This document shows positions 1 through 7,796 of a stretch of 21,094 bases of DNA, in pieces. Source of the stretch: a virus. Where the stretch lies: IMG/VR virus record IMGVR_UViG_3300043015_000642, positions 1-21,094 of that record, one strand, 5' to 3'. Positions within the stretch are counted from its first letter, which is position 1. Every line of letters starts with the position of its first letter. Both the position numbers and the translations under genes were made by a program. Below the pieces are notes generated by a model. That model was not told where the DNA came from, ran no database searches, and was given only the letters and a program-made list of their open reading frames with translations.

Positions 1-759
1 GATGCACATGGATGGGGTGATCACTCAGGATTATACTTACCTATTGGTGGAGGTACAATTACAGGAGATTTAGTTGTTGGTGGTGGAGACTTAACAATTA
101 GTAAGGACGGTAACTACTCAACAATCACATTCCCCGCACAAACTAATGACGCGGGATTCATTAGACATTATGAATCAAATAACACCGCAAGGATGGAATT
201 CTCGGTGTCTGATGATTCAGGTACAACCGATCAATTCCACTTCGGTTACAGTGGTGATTTAGATAGATTTATTATTTACTCTAATGGTAGTTTCTTATCA
301 CGAGGTTCAGGTACCATTACAGGTTCTCTTGGTTTACAAGGTGACTTAGATATGTCCGCAGGTACAACAGCAACACTTGCTGGTATCTCGGGTACAGACC
401 AAATGGTGGAGAATAATTATGGAGCATATTTACATTTAGGTGGGTGGGCCGTAGGTAGAACGGATTCAACCGCTGTCTTAGTAAACACGGCGTATAGAGC
501 GGATTACGCAACGAGTCTGTTCGATATGAATATCAGTAGATTCACTAATGATTCGGAATATGCGTTAAGAAAATCAACAACTTTCACGAACACCGTAGCA
601 GTATCATTTACTCACGAGATTGGACACGATAATGTGATCGTACAAGTTTACGATGGTAATGGAGATCTGTTCTTCCCATCAAGAGTCAATGTTCAGGGTG
701 GAGTTGTTGAAGTTAATTTTGAGGTAGCAAGATCAGGTAGATTAGTAGTAGTCGGATAA
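1..759 (+). CDS. Tail-fibre-like virion protein, C-terminal part (5' truncated)
   Basis: The reading frame is open from base 1 to the stop at 757-759 (252 residues), so the gene begins before the window; an internal ATG at 193 is not its start. The first residues, DAHGWGDHSGLYLP followed by GGGTITGDLVV, match the short beta-repeat units common in phage tail fibres and other trimeric adhesins. Further gly/ser/thr-rich strands follow. The C-terminal 60 residues (SFTHEIGHDNVIVQVYDGNG onward) look like the compact beta-sandwich that closes many phage fibre proteins. No catalytic motif is visible. It is followed after 11 bases by three virion-type paralogs in the same direction, which suits a late structural operon. 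Tail fibre is an inference from repeat style and context; a baseplate-attached structural protein is the main alternative. Confidence 0.72.
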   Translation, partial: DAHGWGDHSGLYLPIGGGTITGDLVVGGGDLTISKDGNYSTITFPAQTNDAGFIRHYESNNTARMEFSVSDDSGTTDQFHFGYSGDLDRFIIYSNGSFLSRGSGTITGSLGLQGDLDMSAGTTATLAGISGTDQMVENNYGAYLHLGGWAVGRTDSTAVLVNTAYRADYATSLFDMNISRFTNDSEYALRKSTTFTNTVAVSFTHEIGHDNVIVQVYDGNGDLFFPSRVNVQGGVVEVNFEVARSGRLVVVG

Positions 760-770
760 AAGGAAAATGT

Positions 771-1916
771 ATGTTAAGAGAAAATGTTATAGTAAGTGGT
801 TCGTTAGATGTACAAAGCGGGCAGTTCATAATACCAAGAGGACCGAGGGCGAATAGACCTTCGAGTCCTGAGGTTGGTTCTTTATATCTTGAAGAGTCAC
901 CAAGTGGTAGTTTTGTTGTAACATACACAGGATCATCTAACGATGATGGTGGATGGGAACCCGTAGGTTCACAGAACACGGATAGAACCGCATTCAAGTA
1001 TAGAAACATCATCAACTACTCATACTTAGCGGGTGGATATAAATCTTCATCTCCATGGAAGAATGTCCATAGGGCAACACACGCAACCGATCAAACGGTT
1101 CACATTGGTGAACTTATGGATTATCCCGCATCGTACACATCCGGTGCGTGTAGTAAATCCATATTATTTATATGGTCATCTAATAGTGATGGTGCATGGA
1201 AATCAGCAACACAAGTACACGGAACACATACAACAGGTATTCATATGGTTAATGAAACAGCATATGCTCACCAAACGAAATGGGATTTACTGAATGAAAG
1301 AGATGATCCGGGTACTTTATTTAAGGAGACGGAATTTGCATACATATTTGGTGGATCAGTGGCGGCAGTTGAAAAGTTTAACTTAACTAACGAGTCTATG
1401 TATACTACTTACTACCCAAGTGGAACGGGACCTTATACAACCACAACAACATCTATTACGAGTACCCTTGGTGCTTCGGGATTTTCGGATGAGAATTATG
1501 GTTATGGATATGGTTCTGAGAGTGGTAATAAATGTCACTTTGCAACCGATACTTTCGAAACAAGAGCATCATCATGGGCATCAAGTGGACAACAGAAAGG
1601 GATTAGTTCTAAAGTGGGTAAAGGGTACTGTGGTAATGAAGGTACCTACCAAGGAGGATACAACCTTAGAAGATGGGATGCATTTACTGAAACGAATATT
1701 GGTAACGTACCTAAACCAAGACCTAATTGTGGGGAAGAGAACTTCTCCATGGGACAAGACTTCCAATACATGTTAGCATGTTATGGGGATAGTCAACAAA
1801 ATAACGATAGTTGGAAATTTACATATTCAACCGACACGGGAGTTTTAAATCCCGCGGGGTTAGCACCGGGTGTTAATGCGGGTGCGTCCTCAGGTCATTG
1901 TGGTTGGAGAAATTAA
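771..1916 (+). CDS. Tandem virion-type paralog A (putative fibre tip or adhesin)
   Basis: First of three consecutive homologous genes (381 residues). The N-terminal region has the ENVIVSGSLDV strand, then RPSSPEVGSLYLEE and a YTGSSNDDGGWEPV segment, a style seen in phage fibre N-terminal domains. The body holds blocks shared with the next two genes: YSYLAGGYKSSSPWKNVH (83-100), HIGELMDYPASYTSGAC, a kelch-like AYIFGGSVAAVEKFNLT, QQKGISSKVGKGY, GYNLRRWD, GEENFSMGQD and a C-terminal SSGHCGWRN. Cysteines in TSGAC and GHCGWR are kept in all three copies and might pair. This copy has extra cysteines (NKCHF, GYCGNE, PNCGEE, LACYG). I recall SSPWKNV-type structural proteins from marine T4-like phages, but could not search. 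AAAGGAAAA before the ATG is one of the few plausible ribosome sites here. Receptor binding is inferred from position. Confidence 0.7.
   Translation: MLRENVIVSGSLDVQSGQFIIPRGPRANRPSSPEVGSLYLEESPSGSFVVTYTGSSNDDGGWEPVGSQNTDRTAFKYRNIINYSYLAGGYKSSSPWKNVHRATHATDQTVHIGELMDYPASYTSGACSKSILFIWSSNSDGAWKSATQVHGTHTTGIHMVNETAYAHQTKWDLLNERDDPGTLFKETEFAYIFGGSVAAVEKFNLTNESMYTTYYPSGTGPYTTTTTSITSTLGASGFSDENYGYGYGSESGNKCHFATDTFETRASSWASSGQQKGISSKVGKGYCGNEGTYQGGYNLRRWDAFTETNIGNVPKPRPNCGEENFSMGQDFQYMLACYGDSQQNNDSWKFTYSTDTGVLNPAGLAPGVNAGASSGHCGWRN
1020..1063 (+). repeat. 44-nt exact direct repeat, copy 1 (in paralog A)
   Basis: These 44 bases, coding for SYLAGGYKSSSPWKN, recur without a mismatch at 2181-2224 in paralog B. 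The next base on each side differs. Paralog C encodes nearly the same peptide with several synonymous changes, so protein constraint alone does not explain the identity. A recent gene conversion or recombination tract between A and B is the simplest reading. Confidence 0.85.
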
Positions 1917-1928
1917 GTATTTATAGAT

Positions 1929-3041
1929 ATGTTATTCGAAAATTTAGAAATAAGTGGATCATTAAGAGGAGAAGGTAACGACTTTAAAATGCCGAAAGGT
2001 GCGAAAGGAGATCGACCATCATCACCTGAAACAGGATCACTCTATTTAGAGGAAGCCACATCAGGTAGTTTCCTTATGGTATATACAGGTATTTCTAATA
2101 ATGATAGTGGTTGGGAAAGAGTTTCACACCAATCGAATTTCGGGAAGACGGCATTTAAATATAGACATGTAATTGCCTATTCATACTTAGCGGGTGGATA
2201 TAAATCTTCATCTCCATGGAAGAACGCACACAAGACCGTTAATGCCACAGATCAAACTTCACACATTGGTGAATTATTAGACTACCCAGCATCTTATACT
2301 TCAGGAGCATGTAGTCGATTTACATTTTTTATGTGGTCTGTAAATGATGATGGTGCTTGGAAGAGTGCGTCTAACATCCATGGAACATATACATCAGCAA
2401 TCAATATGTTTAACGACACTAATCTTGCTCATGATGCGAAGTTCGATACTAATATTGCAAGAAGTGATTTAGGTACGATGTTTAAAGAACAAGAATACGC
2501 CTACCTATTTAGTGGTGGGTCTGCAACGGTAGAGATATTTGATTTAACTAATGAAAGTTTGATGACACTATATACGTTATCAACTATAAACGGTAGTGAT
2601 GGAGGGAGTGCGTTCTCAGATGAACATTATGGTTATGGATGGACCTCGAGTTCGGGGGTTAAACTAAACTTTGCAACAGAAACATTTGCAACATCACCTC
2701 ATTGGTCAGCCCATTCACAACAAAAGGGTATCTCATCAAAATTAGGTAAAGGTTATGCGGGAAATGAAGGTTCATATTCAGGAGGATATAACCTAAGAAG
2801 ATGGAGTAATCAAACAGATACTAACCTTGGTAATGTGGCTAAACCCGATGGTAACTGTGGTGAAGAAAACTTTACTATGGGTCAGGATTGGCAATATATG
2901 TTAGGTAATTATAATGGTGCGCAAAATAATAATAGTTGGAAATTCACATATGCGACCGATACGGGTGTACTAAACCCTTCAGGTTTATCACCGGGAGTTA
3001 ACGCTGGTACATCATCAGGTCATTGTGGTTGGAGAGATTAA
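1929..3041 (+). CDS. Tandem virion-type paralog B (putative fibre tip or adhesin)
   Basis: Second of the three tandem genes (370 residues), 12 bases after A and 10 before C. It keeps the same order of blocks: ENLEISGSLRG, RPSSPETGSLYLEEATSGSF, a YTGISNNDSGWERV segment, YSYLAGGYKSSSPWKNAH, HIGELLDYPASYTSGAC, kelch-like AYLFSGGSATVEIFDLT, FSDEHYGYG, QQKGISSKLGKGYAGNEG, GYNLRRWS, GEENFTMGQDWQYMLGNY, FTYATDTGVLNPSGLSPGVN and GHCGWRD. By eye well over half of aligned residues agree with A and C. Differences concentrate between the blocks, around residues 150-180 and 205-245, as expected for exposed loops on a conserved scaffold. No ribosome site is evident before the ATG. Role as a receptor-binding or decoration protein is inferred; no enzyme motif is seen. 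Confidence 0.7.
   Translation: MLFENLEISGSLRGEGNDFKMPKGAKGDRPSSPETGSLYLEEATSGSFLMVYTGISNNDSGWERVSHQSNFGKTAFKYRHVIAYSYLAGGYKSSSPWKNAHKTVNATDQTSHIGELLDYPASYTSGACSRFTFFMWSVNDDGAWKSASNIHGTYTSAINMFNDTNLAHDAKFDTNIARSDLGTMFKEQEYAYLFSGGSATVEIFDLTNESLMTLYTLSTINGSDGGSAFSDEHYGYGWTSSSGVKLNFATETFATSPHWSAHSQQKGISSKLGKGYAGNEGSYSGGYNLRRWSNQTDTNLGNVAKPDGNCGEENFTMGQDWQYMLGNYNGAQNNNSWKFTYATDTGVLNPSGLSPGVNAGTSSGHCGWRD
2181..2224 (+). repeat. 44-nt exact direct repeat, copy 2 (in paralog B)
   Basis: Second copy of the exact 44-base match to 1020-1063. It sits at the homologous codons of paralog B. The homologous stretch of paralog C, starting near 3303, has several silent substitutions. Confidence 0.85.
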
Positions 3042-3051
3042 AATTTAAGAT

Positions 3052-4167
3052 ATGATATACGAAAACATGTCCGTTAGTGGATCGTTAAAGGTGGATAAGG
3101 TCACTGCAAGACCTCCGAAAGGTTCTGCTGCGAATAGACCCACGAATCCACTCTCAGGATCTATGTATTTAGAGACATCTGATGTGCATACGAGTTATTT
3201 GATGATATATACGGGTGTAAGTAATATCGACGGAGGATGGGAAAGAGTTGCTGCACAACAAAATATGGCGACAGGTTTTAAATTTAGACAAATCATCAAC
3301 TACTCTTACATAGCCGGTGGATATAAGAGTTCGTCACCATGGAAGAATGTTCATAAATCAACTAACTCCACAGATCAAACATACCACATTGGTGAGTTAT
3401 TAGATTACCCGGCGAACTATACCTCAGGGGCGTGTAATCTTAGAATATTTTTTATGTGGTCGGTGAATACAGATGGTGCCCATAAAGGACCAACGTCCAT
3501 ACATAGTACCACCACATCGGCGGTTAATATGTTCACAGATACCAATTACGCACACCAATCACAACATGATATACAATATACAAGATCGGATTGTGGTACT
3601 GTTCATAAAGAACATGATTTTGCATGGATCTTTGGTGGTAATAGAACTGAGGTGGATAAGTTTAACTTAAGTAGTGAAACAAGAATATTAAACTACGGTG
3701 TGACTTCGATTAGTAGTGGTGGGGGTGTAAGTGCATTCTCAGATGAGAATAATGGTTATATACACTCCGATGGTGGTAATAGAAAAATGAATTTTACCAC
3801 AGAAACCATTAGTACCTCCTCTACTGCATGGGCAGCACACGGACAACAAAAAGGTATTTCATCTAAAGTATCAAAAGGTTATGCGGGTAATGAAGGTTCA
3901 TACAATGGCGGTTATAACCTAAGAAGGTGGGATTTAACTACCGACACCAATGTGGGTAATATTGCTAAGATCCAAGGAAACACAGGTGAAGAGAACTTCA
4001 CTATGGGACAAGATCATCAGTATATGTTAGGTAACTATAATGGTGTTCAGAATAATGACACTTGGAAATTATTTTATTATACTGACACGGGTATTTTTAA
4101 CCCAACAGGTTTACAACCCGCGGTTAATGGTGGAACATCTTCAGGACACTGTGGGTGGAGGGAATAA
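3052..4167 (+). CDS. Tandem virion-type paralog C (putative fibre tip or adhesin)
   Basis: Third and most diverged copy (371 residues). It carries the same scaffold: ENMSVSGSLKV, RPTNPLSGSMYLE, YTGVSNIDGGWERV, YSYIAGGYKSSSPWKNVH, HIGELLDYPANYTSGAC, kelch-like AWIFGGNRTEVDKFNLS, FSDENNGYI, QQKGISSKVSKGYAGNEG, GYNLRRWD, GEENFTMGQDHQYMLGNY and GHCGWRE. It lacks the extra cysteines of copy A and has its own in SDCGTVH. The N-terminal 30 residues differ most (KVTARPPKGSAANRP), which may reflect a different attachment partner. It ends the structural block: an 82-base gap with an inverted repeat and promoter candidate follows. Function is inferred from tandem position beside a fibre gene. Confidence 0.7.
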   Translation: MIYENMSVSGSLKVDKVTARPPKGSAANRPTNPLSGSMYLETSDVHTSYLMIYTGVSNIDGGWERVAAQQNMATGFKFRQIINYSYIAGGYKSSSPWKNVHKSTNSTDQTYHIGELLDYPANYTSGACNLRIFFMWSVNTDGAHKGPTSIHSTTTSAVNMFTDTNYAHQSQHDIQYTRSDCGTVHKEHDFAWIFGGNRTEVDKFNLSSETRILNYGVTSISSGGGVSAFSDENNGYIHSDGGNRKMNFTTETISTSSTAWAAHGQQKGISSKVSKGYAGNEGSYNGGYNLRRWDLTTDTNVGNIAKIQGNTGEENFTMGQDHQYMLGNYNGVQNNDTWKLFYYTDTGIFNPTGLQPAVNGGTSSGHCGWRE

Positions 4168-4183
4168 TATAGATCATTTAAAC

Positions 4184-4199
4184 GATATTTTAAAATATC
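4184..4199. repeat. 16-bp perfect palindrome
   Basis: GATATTTTAAAATATC reads the same on both strands. It lies in the gap between paralog C and the next gene, upstream of a TATATT element. No T-run follows, so it is not a convincing terminator; an operator is possible. Confidence 0.5.
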
Positions 4200-4201
4200 A
4201 C

Positions 4202-4230
4202 TTCATTAAAAGATAATTTTTACGTATATT
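4202..4230 (+). promoter_or_regulatory. Candidate promoter before the gene at 4250
   Basis: TATATT at 4225-4230 lies 19 bases before the ATG at 4250 and matches the -10 of stronger promoters in this window (8465, 10457, 19489). The hexamer 17 bases upstream, TTCATT at 4202-4207, matches TTGACA poorly, so this is a weaker call resting on the shared -10, its position and a change of gene type here. Confidence 0.4.
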
Positions 4231-4249
4231 ATAGATAAAATATAGAAAT

Positions 4250-5014
4250 ATGTCAGAAGGTTATACCTACAGTAAAGAATCGGGATTAAAAGACGAAATG
4301 AGTAAAAAATTACTCGATATCGCAGAGGGGGTATCATTCGCACTTCCTAAGTATAAAGCGGATAATTTTGTCGGTGGGGCACAAATCACACCATACGCAA
4401 AATTAAAACAATGGTTACTTGAGTTAAGAGGTAGAGAAGACATTGTGGAACACTTAGAGTATACGGTTCGTAAACAAGAATTAGAGATACAAATACAAGA
4501 AGAAAGTAAAGAATTTTTAACCGACTCTAAAAGAAAACAATTGGTTGATCTAACTATTGCGGATATGAAGATCGACCTGAGAAAGTTCCAAAGAAACCTA
4601 AAAGATGCCCACATTGAAAGACAAGGTTTTATAGATCTAATTAAAGACTTCTTAGAGAGTGATGATGCGAAACTACCTGACGGTGGTAACCTGATTGATG
4701 TTATTGGTAATAAAGAATTAGAACATAAATACGAACACGAATATTGGACTGTTCGTATGGCTAAACAGGCGATGTTGGATATGGTTTCTTATGGTAGAAT
4801 TGGAACAGGTAATTTAGATTCGATTCTTATGATGTCACCTGACCAACAAAAGGATGTTTTATCACTTGCTTCATCTTACACAGTATTTATTGATAAGAAT
4901 ATTAATCAATTAATGTCGAACGCATCTGTAAATAACTTCTCCATTGAAGAATCATTGAGAAAACAATTAAAGTTGGGTGAGGCAGATAAACCTGATACTG
5001 AAAAATTATTATAA
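4250..5014 (+). CDS. Unrecognised phage protein, partly coiled coil (254 aa)
   Basis: I do not recognise the family with certainty. Residues about 60-130 are rich in E, K, L and Q with heptad-like spacing and are probably a long helix or coiled coil. The stretch around 165-205 (YWTVRMAKQAMLDMVSYGRIGTGNLDSILMMSPDQQ) is the most family-like part and recalls hypothetical proteins of marine T4-like phages, which is memory rather than evidence. There is no signal peptide, membrane segment or cysteine cluster. Its stop and the next ATG share one base (TAATG at 5012-5016), so the two are co-translated. Position after the virion genes suggests a structural or assembly role, unproven. Confidence 0.7.
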   Translation: MSEGYTYSKESGLKDEMSKKLLDIAEGVSFALPKYKADNFVGGAQITPYAKLKQWLLELRGREDIVEHLEYTVRKQELEIQIQEESKEFLTDSKRKQLVDLTIADMKIDLRKFQRNLKDAHIERQGFIDLIKDFLESDDAKLPDGGNLIDVIGNKELEHKYEHEYWTVRMAKQAMLDMVSYGRIGTGNLDSILMMSPDQQKDVLSLASSYTVFIDKNINQLMSNASVNNFSIEESLRKQLKLGEADKPDTEKLL

Positions 5015-5754
5015 TGAAACACATTCTTTTTAAAATGAGGGGGGAAGTTCCCGGATACATAAGAGTCATCGGTTCGTATATGAATTACTACTATGGTAGA
5101 ATTGAGGATGTATACGATGACATGAGATTACAACTTAATGAATTAAATGCGGTAGTTATCCCTGAGGAAGTTGGTAATGGTTATATTTTCGCCGACATAT
5201 ACTTAGATTATGTTAGTGTAAGAACTAATTCATCTATGATGGATGAGATTCCCGTCTTGGCACAATCTTCAGAGACTGAAGAAGAAAAAGTTAGGTACAC
5301 ATTGACCGAGAATGATAGATCTGCGGGTGTGGAATTTAACAAAGCCGTACTCTTAAAAGTTATCGCTGATAGATTTTCTGAAAGACATAAGGATCTTATG
5401 GTTGACACATCCAAACTCGAAAAAGATACGTGGGAAGAACAAAAAAGAGAAGCACTCGGATACCAATCAGACAATACGTACCCAACACCTGTTATTGATA
5501 TTTTATCTCAGGGAAGAAACATAGATAAATCGACATTCATTCAAAAGATTATTGATAACGTAAACACATACAATACCAAATTAGCCAACTTACTTTTAGA
5601 ACAACAACTATTAGAACAAAGAGTAAAGGATTGTGTGACCCTCGCCGACTGTCATAGACTTAAACATGAGAAATTTGGTGTTGCGATGAGTAAACAACAG
5701 AAGGAAGATGAGAATGTCGAATCTACACCACTTACACTGAAAATGGATTTCTAA
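5014..5754 (+). CDS. Unrecognised phage protein (246 aa)
   Basis: Starts in a one-base TAATG overlap with the previous gene. The N-terminal part (residues 1-75) is compact and mixed alpha/beta, with PGYIRVIGSYMNYYYGRIED. The centre (85-160) is acidic and charged. Residues about 165-215 (DKSTFIQKIIDNVNTYNTKL then LLLEQQLLEQRVKDC) look like a helix pair or coiled coil, and the C-terminus is charged. No known domain, signal or catalytic motif was found. The translational coupling suggests it partners the 254-residue protein. It is followed after 10 bases by the radical SAM gene, so transcription may run on into that cassette. Confidence 0.68.
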   Translation: MKHILFKMRGEVPGYIRVIGSYMNYYYGRIEDVYDDMRLQLNELNAVVIPEEVGNGYIFADIYLDYVSVRTNSSMMDEIPVLAQSSETEEEKVRYTLTENDRSAGVEFNKAVLLKVIADRFSERHKDLMVDTSKLEKDTWEEQKREALGYQSDNTYPTPVIDILSQGRNIDKSTFIQKIIDNVNTYNTKLANLLLEQQLLEQRVKDCVTLADCHRLKHEKFGVAMSKQQKEDENVESTPLTLKMDF

Positions 5755-5764
5755 AAATAAATAA

Positions 5765-6763
5765 ATGAATTTAGCAATAAATGGTACATGTGCTAAAGGT
5801 TGTTCATTTTGTTTTACCAAAGAAGACGCAAGGTTAAAACATACCCTTGGTGAAATGACAATAAAAAAGGTCGGGGAACTCCTCGACCATTTTGATGTTG
5901 AGGGTGCGGGTGAAGAAGTTACCATATTAGGTGGGGAACCAACACAACATTCAAATTTTACAGGTATTGTTGATTATATAATATCAAGAGGTCATAAGAT
6001 TAATTTAGTCAGTAATCTTTTATTTGGTAAAAGAACCTTAGACTACATCACATCTAACATTAGACATATAAGGTGGGTTCTACCTAACGGTGCGGAGTTG
6101 AATGAAAAGAATAGAATGAACCTATTCAAAAAGAATTACTTATCCCTCTATACTGCATACGCAAACACATGGACTTTTAGAGATAATGCGAGGTTATTTA
6201 TTGCAATTACTCTGTCGAGTGATTGGAAGGAAAGGAAGATGTTTGAGTATGTTAAATGGTTACACAGTGAATTGGGTGGTAGACTAAATGCAATTAGGTT
6301 AGGTGTTGACCTTACAGATACTTACATGGTTAATAATAAAGAGTTGGGTAGTGAAATCACTAAGATCTTAAAATTTGCCAAGTATAATAACATCCAAGTA
6401 GTTTCCGATTGTCAGATACCCCCATGTATGTGGGAAGGAAAAACCAAAGAGTCAATTATTGAAAACTCAATGGGGTTTGCAACTTTCAAAGTACCGGGTT
6501 ATGACACGATATGTGGTTTTATGCCCTTAGATATATTCCCTAATGGTAGTTCAATACATTGTTACCCTTTACAGGATAAATTAAAGATAGATAATGTCTT
6601 GAATATCAAAGGGGAAAATAGTATATTATCATTGAGAGATGAGTTCGATAAACTCTACGAAGAGAATCATAAAAATTATACCCTCCCAAAGGACTGTTTA
6701 GAATGTGTCTTCTACAAGACCGAGTGTAATGGGATATGTGGGGGATGTTTAGAAGGTGAGTAA
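5765..6763 (+). CDS. Radical SAM/SPASM domain protein
   Basis: 332 residues. C9-x3-C13-x2-C16 near the N-terminus is the radical SAM [4Fe-4S] motif and GGEPT (56-60) is the SAM-binding GGE motif. The C-terminus holds a full seven-cysteine SPASM pattern: C250-x10-G-x4-C266, then C311-x2-C314-x6-C321-x3-C325-x2-C328, which in the family binds two auxiliary [4Fe-4S] clusters. Established SPASM enzymes modify peptides or proteins (RiPP maturases, sulfatase-maturing enzymes); some act on small molecules. The protein is slightly shorter than many members, with the radical SAM motif almost at residue 1, so the usual N-terminal extension is absent. It overlaps the U32-type gene by 8 bases and the methyltransferase follows, forming a cassette. 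No RiPP precursor was recognised. The substrate is unknown; a virion or host-surface protein is conceivable. Confidence 0.9.
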   Translation: MNLAINGTCAKGCSFCFTKEDARLKHTLGEMTIKKVGELLDHFDVEGAGEEVTILGGEPTQHSNFTGIVDYIISRGHKINLVSNLLFGKRTLDYITSNIRHIRWVLPNGAELNEKNRMNLFKKNYLSLYTAYANTWTFRDNARLFIAITLSSDWKERKMFEYVKWLHSELGGRLNAIRLGVDLTDTYMVNNKELGSEITKILKFAKYNNIQVVSDCQIPPCMWEGKTKESIIENSMGFATFKVPGYDTICGFMPLDIFPNGSSIHCYPLQDKLKIDNVLNIKGENSILSLRDEFDKLYEENHKNYTLPKDCLECVFYKTECNGICGGCLEGE

Positions 6764-7796
6764 AATATTTTCAATACCGTTAAATCCGATGTTGACTGAA
6801 CAGGCGTTCAATCACATTTTTTATCCCTTTCTTGAAAAGAATAAGGAGTGGATATACGATATCTATTTTACATGTAGGATACCTCCTTTCACCCAAGATG
6901 CGATGGGTTCAGTTATACTACCTGAATTTGAAGATGCGGTATTCGAAAACGCAATGGTGATACAGGAACGTTTAGGGATACGAGTAAGCGCCACTTTCAA
7001 TAATTTTAATGTCTCTCCCAAATACGATAACTACAAACTCTTTGTAGATAACTTAAGACCACTTTATGAAAAAGGTTTAAGATCTATGACCATACCTCAT
7101 GGTCATTGGGTTGCAATGGGTTTGAAGAACGAGTTTCCGGAAATGGAAATAAAGAACACAATCTTAAGGAAAGTGGCCACCGCTCAGGACTTTTGGTATA
7201 ACGCAGAACAAGGTTTTGACTACATCAACGTAGATAGAATACTCATGAGGGATGAGGAGGAACTAAAGAATATTAGACGTGCTCAATTAATGTTCCAACA
7301 GAAACACGGTAGGTATGTAAAGATCGCCCTACTAACCAATGAAGGGTGTTTGGGTAGATGTCCTGTAATGGATGAACATTACTCTTATAATAACCTTAGA
7401 CAACCTAATGAGTTGCCTTACTTTCATCACGAGATTTCTAAAGTCACATGTGAGTATAAATGGGAAAACGAGATTGATGCATTTATGTTTAAGACCGCAA
7501 CAATCCCCCCATTCAAAGAAGAGTTTGATGAATTCCTAAACCACGTAGACGTATTTAAAATGCATGGTAGAGATAGTTTTGATAGATTAAACGAAACTAT
7601 GGAGATTGTGGAATCATATGTTGCGGGTAGAGAGGTGTTATCAGAAACATCTAAAACATATTTGGATGGTATTCCATTTGAAGAACTTAGGGGTTGGAGA
7701 AAGAAAATTAAGAAATGTAGGTTCCAATGTTGGGATTGTAATTACTGTGACATAGTTGCAGATCACAAGAAAAAGAAACTGTATGGATCTAATTAA
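6756..7796 (+). CDS. U32 peptidase-family-like Fe-S protein
   Basis: 346 residues. The start is GTG inside the end of the radical SAM gene (8-base overlap); the next in-frame ATG, codon 12, would remove the first barrel strand (IFSIPLNP). NEGCLGRCPVMDEHYSYN (195-212) with C198 and C202, C232 (VTCEYK) and VDVFKMHGRDS (264-274) match the layout of U32 proteins, whose GC..RC cysteines and K-x-x-GR segment are conserved. Characterised U32 members such as UbiU/UbiV and RlhA work in O2-independent hydroxylation of ubiquinone or rRNA and bind [4Fe-4S]. A second cluster, C321-x3-C325-x2-C328-x2-C331, sits at the C-terminus and is not part of the core as I know it. Redox or hydroxylation chemistry together with the SPASM enzyme is inferred; protease activity is less likely. 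Confidence 0.78.
   Translation: MSKIFSIPLNPMLTEQAFNHIFYPFLEKNKEWIYDIYFTCRIPPFTQDAMGSVILPEFEDAVFENAMVIQERLGIRVSATFNNFNVSPKYDNYKLFVDNLRPLYEKGLRSMTIPHGHWVAMGLKNEFPEMEIKNTILRKVATAQDFWYNAEQGFDYINVDRILMRDEEELKNIRRAQLMFQQKHGRYVKIALLTNEGCLGRCPVMDEHYSYNNLRQPNELPYFHHEISKVTCEYKWENEIDAFMFKTATIPPFKEEFDEFLNHVDVFKMHGRDSFDRLNETMEIVESYVAGREVLSETSKTYLDGIPFEELRGWRKKIKKCRFQCWDCNYCDIVADHKKKKLYGSN

Noticed and set aside
317-511. Minus-strand open frame of 64 residues
   Set aside because: It lies wholly within the tail-fibre-like frame, has no ribosome site and its translation shows no domain; a shadow of the real gene.
1917-1928. TATTTATA between paralogs A and B, the reverse complement of the T4 late promoter TATAAATA
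   Set aside because: It points toward the minus strand where no gene begins, and no such element was found before the plus-strand virion genes.
5755-5764. A RiPP precursor peptide next to the SPASM gene
   Set aside because: The gap is 10 bases and no short frame with leader and cysteine- or serine-rich core was found around the cassette.
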